Below are positions 18,901-24,890 of a stretch of DNA of 54,589 nucleotides, piece after piece. This DNA comes from JAWLHU01 sp041690255 (GTDB taxonomy: Bacteria; Bacillota; Sulfobacillia; Symbiobacteriales; Symbiobacteriaceae). The stretch lies in contig JAWLHU010000025.1 of assembly GCA_041690255.1 (NCBI GenBank), positions 1 to 54,589 of the forward strand, in the 5' to 3' direction. The position numbers and the translations under genes were made by a program. Each line of letters opens with the position of its first letter. The first letter of the stretch is position 1. Below the pieces are notes generated by a model. The model was not told where the DNA came from, did no database searches, and saw only the letters and a program-made list of their open reading frames with translations.

Positions 18901-19082
18901 GGGCTGTCCAACTGCTGGCGCTGATTCTGCATCATCCGGGAAGCTCCCACCACACCAGCCAGCGGGCGGAGCAGATGCTCGCAGAGCTGGCAGAGGAGCT
19001 GCCAGCGGAGGCGCTGGCCGTAGCGGAGGCGAGCGGTGCTGGTCTGGACCTGGGCCAGGTGGCAGCCGAGCTCCTCTCATGA
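15981..19082 (+). CDS. SARP-type regulator with BTAD, NB-ARC ATPase and TPR repeats
   Basis: 1033 aa. TTG start after AGGGGGAG (ATG 15993 is the alternative). Order: OmpR-type winged helix of SARP/AfsR regulators (about 12-95, L-L-G-P-F-E-I-W and L-L-K-L-L-L-x-Q-R-G), bacterial transcriptional activation domain (about 120-260), NB-ARC/STAND ATPase with Walker A G-P-G-G-I-G-K-S (about 314) and Walker B L-L-V-L-D-N-F, sensor-like V-T-S-R-E-R, then helical TPR repeats to the C-terminus. STAND proteins of this kind activate transcription when ligand or partner binding relieves autoinhibition. Target unknown; the divergent S-layer protein and the small-peptide modules just downstream are the obvious candidates. 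Its last codons abut module C. Confidence 0.85.
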   Translation: MPNQMNRPPEAPESGLMIRLLGPFEIWRAGIPIPPAAWGRRKTQALLKLLLTQRGRAFHQEELIEALYPHADPESMQRNLLGRISELRRALEPDLSRGDQSAFIHLVGKGSYRFHAQAPCWTDVEAFQERVDAGRAYEEQGRWVEAGLEYEQAVSLYRGDYLADEPYASWVLSSREQWRDRYLDTLEALSRCEEKLGRYREAAAYAVTAIQTDPYREEAYRQQMRSQYLDGRELQASQTYEACRQALADLGVAPAQETQALYAEIRERRLRPAERAVPHNVPQRLTPCIGREEEEREVTRLLAGPDCRLVTLVGPGGIGKSRLATQVAAALLSHFPDGVWFVDLTAVDSPDRLVGTILQTLPLSPSDRRDPKGQLVDFLREKAMLLVLDNFEQILPAVDLVSELLVATPRVRLLVTSRERLRVDGEWTVALDGLQLPEGPIPGHSSAVDLFLYTARRRNSRFALGANDLAHVVRICRLVDGFPLGIELAASWVGILTCAEIAAEIGRTYDAQAAPEWEVPDRHGALRATVERSYHWLSDDERAAWVRLSVFRGGFGREVARQVVGASPSVLAHLVDTSMLRNHTPGRFDLHEVLRQFALEIRLTDPSADEELQRQHCRYFAERSSALADALVQGDSPALLSELSDDLENLRAAWRWAVATAQVDELDRTLDGLSELLVQSNRNEMGMQLIGMALERVQALLKEPARDEAGLTALLGRLAARYGHFCEKMGDLPRAREWLQEGLRLGGLLMMKQLVALSQRGLAQVAWRMGEYQEATTYAVSAQALSRELSDRRGAVHGLRLLGNIQRDLGELSESRRLHAESLAISRSAGFGDETARALANLAVLAGVEADNARAIDLFQQALELFQQIGNQRGAVQVLENLGTIAYNEGRLEEAHRHYSEQLVYARRGGDPSAVANAQIQMGGVLSVLGETEQALAHLTGALSTCLALEAIPLAVEAVFGLALFSRETGALDRAVQLLALILHHPGSSHHTSQRAEQMLAELAEELPAEALAVAEASGAGLDLGQVAAELLS

Positions 19083-19127
19083 ATGAGAGAAAGACGTGCA
19101 GGAGGCGAGCATGGGACTACTGGAGTA

Positions 19128-19415
19128 CGGCAGGATGCAGAGAAACCCGTCGAATGTAGTCGACGGGTTCGGTCTATACGGGCGTGCAGGTGTTTGGTAA
19201 CATTTAGGTGAGTGAGGGGAGACTCGGCCTCCCAAAAGAGGTGAGTCCCCGTGCTGCCTGACTGGATCATCAAAGTCATTCTACAGACGATCCTCTCGGA
19301 GTTGATCCGGTTCCTGCTCTCGCTTCTAACCGCTAGAACCGATCATGGTCTCCCGATTTCCTTCGGGTGCACAGCAGCTCCCCTCGCTCCCCTCATTAGG
19401 GTATCCAGCGAGGCA
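19128..19415 (+). repeat. Small-peptide module C
   Basis: Starts GGCAGGATGC, then a perfect 10-bp palindrome AACCCGTCGA (19144-19153) / TCGACGGGTT (19160-19169), an extended -10 TGG-TAACAT (hexamer 19198-19203), a leader hairpin (GGGGA 19216-19220 and CTC 19223-19225 with GAG-TCCCC 19243-19250), the ORF at 19251, and a two-tier hairpin CCTCGCT / AGCGAGG enclosing CCCT-CATT-AGGG (19382-19413). Module D repeats every element 352-353 bp downstream. Confidence 0.7.
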
Positions 19416-19478
19416 GCTTCAAATGAGGGCCCGGCGAGATCTTCGCCTTCGTGGGCAGCCACGGGGCGGGCAGGCTGA
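19251..19478 (+). CDS. Module C peptide, read-through variant (75 aa)
   Basis: GTG start with AGAGGTGAG upstream, partly inside the leader hairpin. The first 28 or so residues (M-L-P-D-W-I-I-K-V-I-L, then S-E-L-I-R-F-L-L) match the module D peptide in pattern: M-L-P-x-W, alternating hydrophobics, E-x-I-R. Where module D stops, module C continues in a composition unlike the N-terminal part, so the original stop was probably lost by an indel near 19327. Function unknown. Confidence 0.4.
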   Translation: MLPDWIIKVILQTILSELIRFLLSLLTARTDHGLPISFGCTAAPLAPLIRVSSEAASNEGPARSSPSWAATGRAG

Positions 19479-19479
19479 T

Positions 19480-19768
19480 CCGCAGGATACAGAGAAACCC
19501 GTCGAATGTAGTCGACGGGTTCAGGCTAGGCGGGCGTACATCTGTTTGGTAACATATGGGTGAGCGAGGGGAGACTCCACCGAAGGGATGTGAGTCCCCA
19601 TGCTGCCCAAGTGGGTCGTCCGAGTGATCGTGACCACCATCGTAGCAGAGACCATCCGGCTCGTTTTCAACGCCCTCTTCTTCTAAAGAGCCCCCCATGC
19701 GCACCAGTCCCTAACCCTGGTACGCAGCAACTCCCCTCGCTCCCCTCATTAGGGTATCCAGCGAGGCA
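19480..19768 (+). repeat. Small-peptide module D
   Basis: Same architecture as module C: CGCAGGATAC, palindrome AACCCGTCGA (19496-19505) / TCGACGGGTT (19512-19521), TGG-TAACAT (19550-19555), leader hairpin (GGGGA 19568-19572, CTC 19575-19577, GAG-TCCCC 19592-19599), ORF 19600-19686, terminal hairpin 19735-19766. The terminal 37 nt are essentially identical in C and D. The stretch GGCAGGCTGATCC before it also precedes module A. Between 19769 and 19846 nothing further is seen. Confidence 0.7.
19600..19686 (+). CDS. Small hydrophobic peptide of module D (28 aa)
   Basis: ATG directly after the 3' arm of the leader hairpin, with AAGGGATGTGAG ahead. 28 residues: M-L-P-K-W start, beta-branched hydrophobic centre with single Arg residues, then E-T-I-R-L-V-F-N and a C-terminal F-F. 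Same length as the module A peptide, different sequence but the same pattern of basic/hydrophobic residues. Intact where its tandem copy C has lost the stop. Candidate membrane-active or signalling peptide; no function can be assigned. Confidence 0.5.
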   Translation: MLPKWVVRVIVTTIVAETIRLVFNALFF

Positions 19769-19866
19769 AAGCGTGATATACCCGAGCGGAATGGTTGAAA
19801 TAGTGAGTTTTAATTTGCGGCATCGTGCAATCGCCCCTGATAATTGAAAGGAGGGGGGCGATATGC

Positions 19867-21198
19867 ATGCAGGAGTTTTCCTTTCATCGGAAGGCAGACC
19901 GGCTCAGGTCCGAGGTGCGCCTCTGGCAGATCGCTGTCAGTGCGGAGGCCGCTGTCATGGTAGCCATGGGGATTGCCATGCTTCCCGTGCCCGGGATCCA
20001 GCTTCTCCTGATCACCCCAGTCTACTTTGTCTTTGTCTGGTGGTTCTACTCCCGACCGCTGCGGCGCCGGCACAGGCTGACCGAGACGACCCTGACGCTC
20101 GTGGAGAAGTCGGGCAAGCGCTTCCCCATTCCCCGGGAGCAGATCCGTTCCGTCCAGCGATTCAACCAGCCGCTGCCCCGGGGCGTCAAGCCGGTCACCT
20201 ACAAGTACCTGCCCGATGATGACACGCTCTACATTCTCCCGGACAAGCAGAACCTTGTCGCAATCGATCTGCACAGCCCGGTCAGCGCCAAGCTGACCCC
20301 GCGGGTGATCGTCGAGTTCACCCGGGTCGTCTGTATGGTAGATGAGCCCGACGCCTTCATGGCCGCCATCTCGCCGGAGGCTGGCATCGCCCAGGTGGAT
20401 GATGACCGGCCTGCCGTGACCCCACCGGCGGTCAGTGCCCCGGCACTGGCGACGGGCCCGGCGACGATCCAGTTGATGGACCTGACCAAGCGCTTCGGTG
20501 ACGATGTTGCCGTGGACCGGCTCACCTTGCGGGTGGCGCCCGGTGAGATCTTCGCCTTCCTGGGCAGCAACGGCGCGGGCAAGTCGACGACGATCAAGAT
20601 GCTGGTTGGGCTGCTACGCCCTTCGAGCGGACAGGTCCTGCTCGGCGGGCAGGACCCTTGGCAGGACCTGAGGGTCAGGCGGCTGGTCGGCTACGTTCCC
20701 GACACGCCCATGCTCTACGAGAACCTGACCGCCCGGGAGCACCTCTGGCTGATCGGTGGCCTCTATGACCTGCCAGAGCCGGATGCCCGGCTCCGTGCCG
20801 ATGAACTGCTCCGGCAGGTGGGGCTGGAGCCGCACGGCGACCAGCCGGTCCGGACCTTCTCGCTGGGCATGAAGCGGAAGCTCTCGATCGCATCGGCGCT
20901 CATGCACCGGCCATCGATCCTCCTGCTCGATGAGGTGACCAACGGGCTGGATCCGCGGGCTGCCCGCGAGGTGAAGGAGTTCATCCGTAAGGCTGCGGCA
21001 TCCGGCACGACGATCTTCCTCACTACCCACCTGCTCGACCTGGTCCGTGAGCTGGCCGACCGGGTCGCGATCATCGATCAGGGGGTATTGACGGCCTGCG
21101 GCACGCTGGCTGAGTTGCAGAAGGCCTACGGGCTGGAACAGGGCTCGCTGGAGGATCTCTTCCTGCTGGCCACCGAGCGGAAGGGGGTCCCGGCATGA
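19867..21198 (+). CDS. ABC transporter ATPase with N-terminal membrane/PH-like domain
   Basis: 443 aa from ATG 19867 (AAAGGAGG at 19847; an ATG at 19863 is in another frame). Residues about 1-190 are not ABC: two adjacent hydrophobic helices (about 22-62) then a beta-rich stretch resembling bacterial PH-like domains. The ATPase begins near 200: Walker A G-S-N-G-A-G-K-S-T, signature F-S-L-G-M-K-R-K (replacing LSGGQ), Walker B I-L-L-L-D-E-V-T-N-G-L-D, and H-loop T-T-H-L. This is the CcmA/NatA-like exporter group. The stop overlaps the next ATG (ATGA), so ATPase and permease are translated together. Substrate unknown. The N-terminal fusion is unusual and would tether the ATPase to the membrane. 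Confidence 0.85.
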   Translation: MQEFSFHRKADRLRSEVRLWQIAVSAEAAVMVAMGIAMLPVPGIQLLLITPVYFVFVWWFYSRPLRRRHRLTETTLTLVEKSGKRFPIPREQIRSVQRFNQPLPRGVKPVTYKYLPDDDTLYILPDKQNLVAIDLHSPVSAKLTPRVIVEFTRVVCMVDEPDAFMAAISPEAGIAQVDDDRPAVTPPAVSAPALATGPATIQLMDLTKRFGDDVAVDRLTLRVAPGEIFAFLGSNGAGKSTTIKMLVGLLRPSSGQVLLGGQDPWQDLRVRRLVGYVPDTPMLYENLTAREHLWLIGGLYDLPEPDARLRADELLRQVGLEPHGDQPVRTFSLGMKRKLSIASALMHRPSILLLDEVTNGLDPRAAREVKEFIRKAAASGTTIFLTTHLLDLVRELADRVAIIDQGVLTACGTLAELQKAYGLEQGSLEDLFLLATERKGVPA

Positions 21199-22682
21199 TC
21201 AGCACACCGACACGGGCCATTGCCATGGGCGCCTGGCGGGAGCAGCGGAACCACAGGGGCGGGCTCTGGCTCATCGCCTCCCAGCTCGGGGTCGCCGCCC
21301 TGCTCCTCTGGCGGCTGCGCCCCGCTCCCGCACCGCTGCCGGTCGCCCTGCCGGTCGTCACCGCCCCGCTGCTGGGACTCCTGGTCGCCTTTACGGTCGG
21401 GCTGCTGCGGGGGCGGGAGGAACTCTACGGCAAGTCGGTCATCCGCACGGTCCACCTCTCCCCGGCGCCGGGGGGGAGCTTCCTCCTGGGACTGATCCTG
21501 GCCAGGCTGCCGGGGCAGTTCATCAGCAGCCTGCTCATGGCCGGGGTGACCGGCTGGCTCCTGCCGGCGGGCAGCCTCTGGTGGCGCGTCCCGCTGCTCT
21601 GGGTGCTCACCCTGCTGAGCAGCCTGGCGGGACATGCTGCGGCGCTGCTCGCCCTGGTCGGCTGGGTCCGCGTCCATTCTCGGAGCCTGGCGATCCTTTG
21701 GGGGCTGGCGGTGACCGTTGGCCTGACCCTGGCTATCCTCCTGATCGGCCTGCTGGCCACGGGGGCGCCGGTCGCCGCGATCGCTGCCTACCTCCGGGCT
21801 CAGGTGCTCTGGCTGACCGGCGCTGTGGCCGGCCTAGTCGGGCTGCCCGGCCTGGTCATGGCCGTCCGGATCGCCTTGCGCGCGGGCCGGGCGGGTGAGT
21901 GGTACCGGGAGGCCTACCTGAACATGCAGGAGCAGGGCGATGCCCGCCCCCGGAGCCGCGCCTCCCGCTGGCCGAGGCTCCTGCCCGGACCCGCCGGGGC
22001 GCTCCAGGCCCGCCTATGGCGGGAGCTCTGGCTCAATTGGTTCACCTGGGTCCGGCTGGCTCTCATGCTGCTCACGCTGGGCTTCTTCATCCTGGGCCGG
22101 GAAGACATCATCCGGTTCGTCGACCGTGCCCCCGTGCTCTGGATCATGGGCATCGGGCTGATGGCTGCGGTAGGCGCCTTCGGAGAGTTGCCGGCGGTGA
22201 TCGGCAGCAGCGATGGCCCGAACATCGGCCTGAGCATGGTGGCGGGTCTACGGGCCGGTCAGGTGGTGACCGCGAAATGGGTGGCCCCCCTGCCGCTCGT
22301 CCTGCTTTCGGCCGCCGGCACCTGGGTGCTCGGCGCCTTGCTGGACCGACCCTCGCTCGTGCCCGGCCTGGCGGCTGGCTGCATTGGGCTTGGGTTTGGC
22401 GTGATCGCCATGACCGGGAGCCTCTTCGACCTGGACCCGCACGCCGAGGTGACCGAGCGGGAGGTGCCAGCGATCCTCCGGGCGGTGCTGGAGCAGATCC
22501 CCCGCAAGCCGGCCAGTTGGATCGGCTACTGGGGCGGGCTCGCCTTCGTGGGGGCGGTAGCCTGGCTCTGCGTACGACTGCCTGAGGCGATACTCCCCGT
22601 TGCGGCTGGGGCTGCTGCGCTGGCGCACCTGGCCCTGGTCGCCGGCCATCTCCGCCTGAGGCGTATGGGCATGGGCGGCTAG
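21195..22682 (+). CDS. ABC transporter permease (495 aa)
   Basis: Translationally coupled to the ATPase (ATGA overlap). Around ten to twelve hydrophobic helices in two halves separated by a hydrophilic loop (about 225-275), the layout of ABC-2-like exporter permeases. No substrate signature. Converges with the minus-strand gene ending at 22696. Confidence 0.8.
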   Translation: MISTPTRAIAMGAWREQRNHRGGLWLIASQLGVAALLLWRLRPAPAPLPVALPVVTAPLLGLLVAFTVGLLRGREELYGKSVIRTVHLSPAPGGSFLLGLILARLPGQFISSLLMAGVTGWLLPAGSLWWRVPLLWVLTLLSSLAGHAAALLALVGWVRVHSRSLAILWGLAVTVGLTLAILLIGLLATGAPVAAIAAYLRAQVLWLTGAVAGLVGLPGLVMAVRIALRAGRAGEWYREAYLNMQEQGDARPRSRASRWPRLLPGPAGALQARLWRELWLNWFTWVRLALMLLTLGFFILGREDIIRFVDRAPVLWIMGIGLMAAVGAFGELPAVIGSSDGPNIGLSMVAGLRAGQVVTAKWVAPLPLVLLSAAGTWVLGALLDRPSLVPGLAAGCIGLGFGVIAMTGSLFDLDPHAEVTEREVPAILRAVLEQIPRKPASWIGYWGGLAFVGAVAWLCVRLPEAILPVAAGAAALAHLALVAGHLRLRRMGMGG

Positions 22683-22695
22683 GGCATGGGTTCTT

Positions 22696-23367
22696 CTACT
22701 CCCCCGCCAGCCGCTCCGCCTCCAGGACCAGGAAGCTGGGCAGCAACAGAGCGATTCCCCGGAAGAAGTCGGACTCTGCCGCGTTCAGCATCTGCGTACA
22801 GTACTGCGGCACCCAGGCGAGCAGGTGCTCTTTGAGGAACCGGTACTCCCGTTGCCAGATCGCCGGCCGCTCGCCCTCGGGCGCTGCCGTCTCCCTGGCG
22901 CAGAGCTCGGCCATGAACTGCAACTCCACCCCGAGGTAGTCGGCCCGTTCGCCCTCGGGGAGGCTCAGGTCGTCCAGGGCCTCACGGTAGGCGGCCACCA
23001 CATCCACCAACCGCCCGTTAGTCTCTGCGGTGGGCCGGTAGACCGACTCATAGGGCGGGGCAGGCCCCCGCTCGCGATCCACCCCGCGGAAGAGCCTGGT
23101 GCGCTCAACGGCCAGGCGCAACTGCAGCCGCCCGAGGTCGTTCACGTCGGCGCTGGCGGCGAATCCCCGCAGCAGATCGGTTCCCTCCCCCAGCGGATCG
23201 GATCGCTCCGGTTCGGGCAACTGTTGCAGGCGATCCACCAGCTGCCGCACGAACTCCTGGCCGTCCGGCGGGATCGGGGTGAGGAAGAGGCCGGCCAGAA
23301 AGGCGTACAGACCGGTGCGGAGAGCGCTGTCGGTTGGTTCCGGTGTCAGGAGATGGGTAGGAGGCAT
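22696..23367 (-). CDS. TorD-family molybdoenzyme maturation chaperone
   Basis: 223 aa, cytosolic and helical. Family marks: Y-x-F-L-A-G-L-F-x-x-P near the start, R-L-F-R-G-x-x-x-x-x-x-P-P-Y-E-S-V-Y, Y-L-G-V-E-L-Q-F-M-A-E-L and H-L-L-A-W-V-P. TorD proteins bind the Tat signal of the catalytic subunit and hold it for cofactor insertion. ATG with GGGAGGGAAC upstream. Last gene of the DMSO-reductase-type operon, 66 nt after the membrane anchor. Confidence 0.85.
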   Translation of the reverse strand: MPPTHLLTPEPTDSALRTGLYAFLAGLFLTPIPPDGQEFVRQLVDRLQQLPEPERSDPLGEGTDLLRGFAASADVNDLGRLQLRLAVERTRLFRGVDRERGPAPPYESVYRPTAETNGRLVDVVAAYREALDDLSLPEGERADYLGVELQFMAELCARETAAPEGERPAIWQREYRFLKEHLLAWVPQYCTQMLNAAESDFFRGIALLLPSFLVLEAERLAGE

Positions 23368-23433
23368 CTGCGTTCCCTCCCGATGAATGACGATTAGATG
23401 AGGAGGCGGGGGGCCACGCGGCCCCCCATCTAC

Positions 23434-24258
23434 CTAGAAGCCCAGCGGATACCCGGTACCCACGTTGTACATGATCACCCGTCCGACCACCCCGCCAACG
23501 ACGGCGAGGACCAGTCCTGCGGCCGCGACGCCCATAGGTGCCCGGGCTGCCAGGGAGGGCGAGAGGGCCAGCAGGAAGGGCAGGAGGGTGCCCACGCCCA
23601 GGACGACCGCCCAGAAGAGCAGCAACATCGCACTGGAGAGGACCGGTGCCACGGCCGGATCGGTGGTGGTGGCCACGTCGATGGCGTAGAGGAGGAGGAC
23701 CGCCGCCTGCGCCACGAGCGCCACCAGAGCGAGCCGGTTGACGCCCTTCAGCTCGGCGGCGTCACCGCGGCTCCGTGCCAGCAGGGCGTAGCCGGTGAAG
23801 ATCCCCAGCACCCCCGCAGAGATCAGGAAGGAGAGCGGCAGGAACCAGGTGTTCCAGGCCGGGCGGGCCGGCAGCACATAGGTGGCACCCACGGCCAGGA
23901 CCAGCAGGGTGCCAAGGATCAGGCCGGTGGTCGCAATCGCCTTGCGCACCGCTGCAGAGCCGGTCTTCTCGACCGCCAGGTAGGCCGCCACGGCGATCAG
24001 GGTGAGAGCCAGGAAGCTGAGCTCAAGGCCCATCGGAGTGCCGAGGTGGCCCAGCACGGCGAAGGCCCGCAACGGGTGTGCCAGGTGGAACACGCTGGCA
24101 ATGCCGCCCAGGATCAGGGCTGCCAGGGCGACCAGTGCCCCCGGACGGCGCACGGACTGCGCCCAGCCCAGCCACTCGCCCACCGCGACGAAGGCGAAGG
24201 CGCCGGCACCCAGGCCGGTCAACATGGTAAACAGAACCAGCGTCCATTGTACTTCCAT
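23434..24258 (-). CDS. dmsC: DmsC-like membrane anchor subunit
   Basis: 274 aa, eight predicted membrane helices and short loops, the size and topology of DmsC. It begins with W-T-L-V-L-F-T-M-L-T-G-L-G-A-G, and has H-L-A-H-P-L-R-A near 60, as in quinol-oxidising DmsC/PsrC-type anchors. It would take electrons from quinol and pass them to the iron-sulfur subunit. ATG with GGAGGGG upstream, 13 nt after the preceding gene. Confidence 0.8.
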   Translation of the reverse strand: MEVQWTLVLFTMLTGLGAGAFAFVAVGEWLGWAQSVRRPGALVALAALILGGIASVFHLAHPLRAFAVLGHLGTPMGLELSFLALTLIAVAAYLAVEKTGSAAVRKAIATTGLILGTLLVLAVGATYVLPARPAWNTWFLPLSFLISAGVLGIFTGYALLARSRGDAAELKGVNRLALVALVAQAAVLLLYAIDVATTTDPAVAPVLSSAMLLLFWAVVLGVGTLLPFLLALSPSLAARAPMGVAAAGLVLAVVGGVVGRVIMYNVGTGYPLGF

Positions 24259-24271
24259 GAATCGCCCCTCC

Positions 24272-24877
24272 TTACCGGTGGATGTAGTAGACCTGTGGTT
24301 TCAGACCCAGTTCCGGATGCATCGGGACACCGTTCTCCTCGGCAATCAGCCGGGAGACCTCGCTGGTCGGATCGTCCAGGTCGCCGAAGATCCTGGCGCC
24401 GGCACCGCAGGTGACCACGCAGACCGGCAGTTCGCCACGCGCTACCCGGTCGGCGCAGAAGTCGCACTTGTCGACGACGCCCTCGGGGTGCTCGGCGTAG
24501 CGGGCCTGCTCATACGTGCTGAGGCCGTGTTCGCCGAAGTAGCCGGTCGTCTTCTTGATCAGGGTGCGGGCGCCGTATGGGCAGGCCATTTCGCAGTAGC
24601 CGCAGCCCAGGCACTTGTCGGGATCGATGGTCACAATGCCGTTCTCCTGCTTGGCCGAGGCACCGACGGGGCAGAGGCGGACGCATTCCGGCTCCTCGCA
24701 GTGGTTGCAGAGCACCGGTATGAACTCCAGCTTCGTATGGGGATACCGGCCGACCTCCATGGTCAGGACCTTAGTGCGAAGGTCGCCGGGGGGCGTGCCG
24801 TTGGCCTGCTTGCAGGCGACGGTACAGCTGTTGCAGCCGATGCACCGCTTCAGATCGATCACCATTCCATACCGCAT
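24272..24877 (-). CDS. dmsB: Four-cluster ferredoxin-type subunit, DmsB-like
   Basis: 201 aa with four cysteine groups for four [4Fe-4S] clusters: C12-I-G-C-N-S-C-T-V-A-C22; L-C-N-H-C-E-E-P-E-C-V-R-L-C-P; C-L-G-C-G-Y-C-E-M-A-C-P-Y-G-A-R; and C-D-F-C-A-D-R then P-V-C-V-V-T-C. No signal peptide, so it is exported with the Tat-signal-bearing catalytic partner. It relays electrons from the DmsC-like anchor to the molybdenum subunit. Confidence 0.88.
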   Translation of the reverse strand: MRYGMVIDLKRCIGCNSCTVACKQANGTPPGDLRTKVLTMEVGRYPHTKLEFIPVLCNHCEEPECVRLCPVGASAKQENGIVTIDPDKCLGCGYCEMACPYGARTLIKKTTGYFGEHGLSTYEQARYAEHPEGVVDKCDFCADRVARGELPVCVVTCGAGARIFGDLDDPTSEVSRLIAEENGVPMHPELGLKPQVYYIHR

Positions 24878-24890
24878 ACCTCAGCCCTCC

